NCBI GenBank assembly: GCA_040905885.1
Contig: JBBDQR010000072.1
Span: 1 to 6,845 of the forward strand
From: JACVRU01 sp040905885
Lineage (GTDB): Bacteria > Actinomycetota > Thermoleophilia > Gaiellales > Gaiellaceae
Length of the DNA: 6,845 nucleotides
Reading direction: 5' to 3'
Position numbers and translations under genes: made by a program. Below are positions 6,674-6,845 of the stretch, piece after piece (the stretch's first letter is position 1; the number at the start of each line of letters is the position of its first letter). The notes under the pieces were generated by a model. It saw only the letters and a list, made by a program, of their open reading frames with translations, was not told the origin of the DNA and ran no database searches.

Positions 6674-6845
6674 TACTCCTCCTCCGAGAAGCGGACGGGC
6701 TCGCCGCCGAGCGGGTAGTCCTTGCGCAGCGGATGGCCCTCCCAGTCGTCGTCCATCAGGATCCGGACGAGGTTCGGGTGGCCCTCGAAGGGGATGCCCA
6801 TCATGTCCCAGGCCTCCCGCTCGTGCCAGTCCGCGGTCGGCCAGA
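6673..6845 (-). CDS. nuoC: NADH-quinone oxidoreductase subunit C, C-terminal part (5' end outside window)
   Basis: Only the last 56 codons and the TAG stop are visible; the gene enters from the right edge. The translated tail carries the hallmark C-terminal signature of the 30 kDa subunit family: WHERE-AWDMMGI-F-GHPNL-RIL, then DDWEGHPLRKDYPL, ending in an acidic SEEE. NuoC is a peripheral, cofactor-free subunit of complex I that packs against NuoD in the quinone-binding connecting module on the cytoplasmic side. The stop overlaps the nuoD GTG by one base (TAGTG), so the two genes are separate here, unlike the fused nuoCD of Escherichia coli. The acidic last codons (GAG GAG GAG) also form the purine-rich ribosome binding site for nuoD. 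The family match is clear from this tail alone, but nothing can be said about the missing N-terminal domain. Confidence 0.95.
   Translation of the reverse strand, partial: WPTADWHEREAWDMMGIPFEGHPNLVRILMDDDWEGHPLRKDYPLGGEPVRFSEEE
6676..6685 (-). promoter_or_regulatory. Ribosome binding site of nuoD
   Basis: GGAGGAGGAG in the sense strand, two bases before the GTG start of nuoD (TA between). It contains two overlapping GGAGG cores at usable spacing (7 and 4 bases). It lies within the last codons of nuoC and is the main reason for choosing the long form of NuoD. Confidence 0.75.

Noticed and set aside
6673..6675. Possible nuoCD fusion broken by the TAG
   Set aside because: The two reading frames differ at the junction, nuoD has its own strong ribosome binding site, and separate nuoC and nuoD are common in bacteria, so no frameshift or recent split is needed.
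1..6845. Search for accessory elements: insertion sequences, tRNAs, CRISPR repeats, terminators, riboswitches, defence genes
   Set aside because: The window is fully accounted for by overlapping nuo genes. I saw no long repeats, tRNA-like clover pattern or hairpin with T-tract.

Overview
The window is a very GC-rich stretch of a bacterial nuo operon, encoding proton-pumping NADH:quinone oxidoreductase (respiratory complex I, NDH-1). Every real gene is on the minus strand, so transcription runs from the right end of the window to the left. In transcription order it holds the 3' end of nuoC, complete nuoD, nuoE, nuoF, nuoG and nuoH, and the 5' part of nuoI. This matches the common bacterial order nuoA-N. 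The reading frames are intact, and I found no mobile element, RNA gene, CRISPR array or inserted accessory gene.

Layout: nuoC tail (6845-6673), nuoD (6673-5321), nuoE (5321-4848), nuoF (4858-3551), nuoG (3554-1329), nuoH (1332-352), nuoI start (352-1, continuing beyond the window). Each gene overlaps the next by 1 to 11 bases (TAGTG, TGATG, an 11-base overlap, GTGA, GTGA, TGATG). There is therefore no intergenic DNA and no room for an internal promoter outside coding sequence. Four of the six visible starts are GTG.

How the products work together: NuoF takes a hydride from NADH onto FMN, with NuoE beside it carrying the off-path [2Fe-2S] cluster N1a. Electrons pass through N3 in NuoF, then N1b, N4 and N5 in NuoG, then the two [4Fe-4S] clusters in NuoI. 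They reach quinone in a pocket made by NuoD and the membrane subunit NuoH, and NuoC braces NuoD in the connecting module. All the cluster ligands expected in the visible parts are present. NuoG also has the ligand set for the extra cluster N7.

Organism: strong G/C bias at third codon positions, frequent GTG starts, separate nuoC and nuoD, the N7 motif and an N-terminally extended NuoD all fit an actinobacterium. A deep-branching lineage such as Thermoleophilia is my inference only. The best candidates for a second look are the NuoD N-terminal extension, a small hairpin just inside nuoD, and substitutions around the FMN and N1a sites. I do not see an undescribed system here; this is a core respiratory operon.
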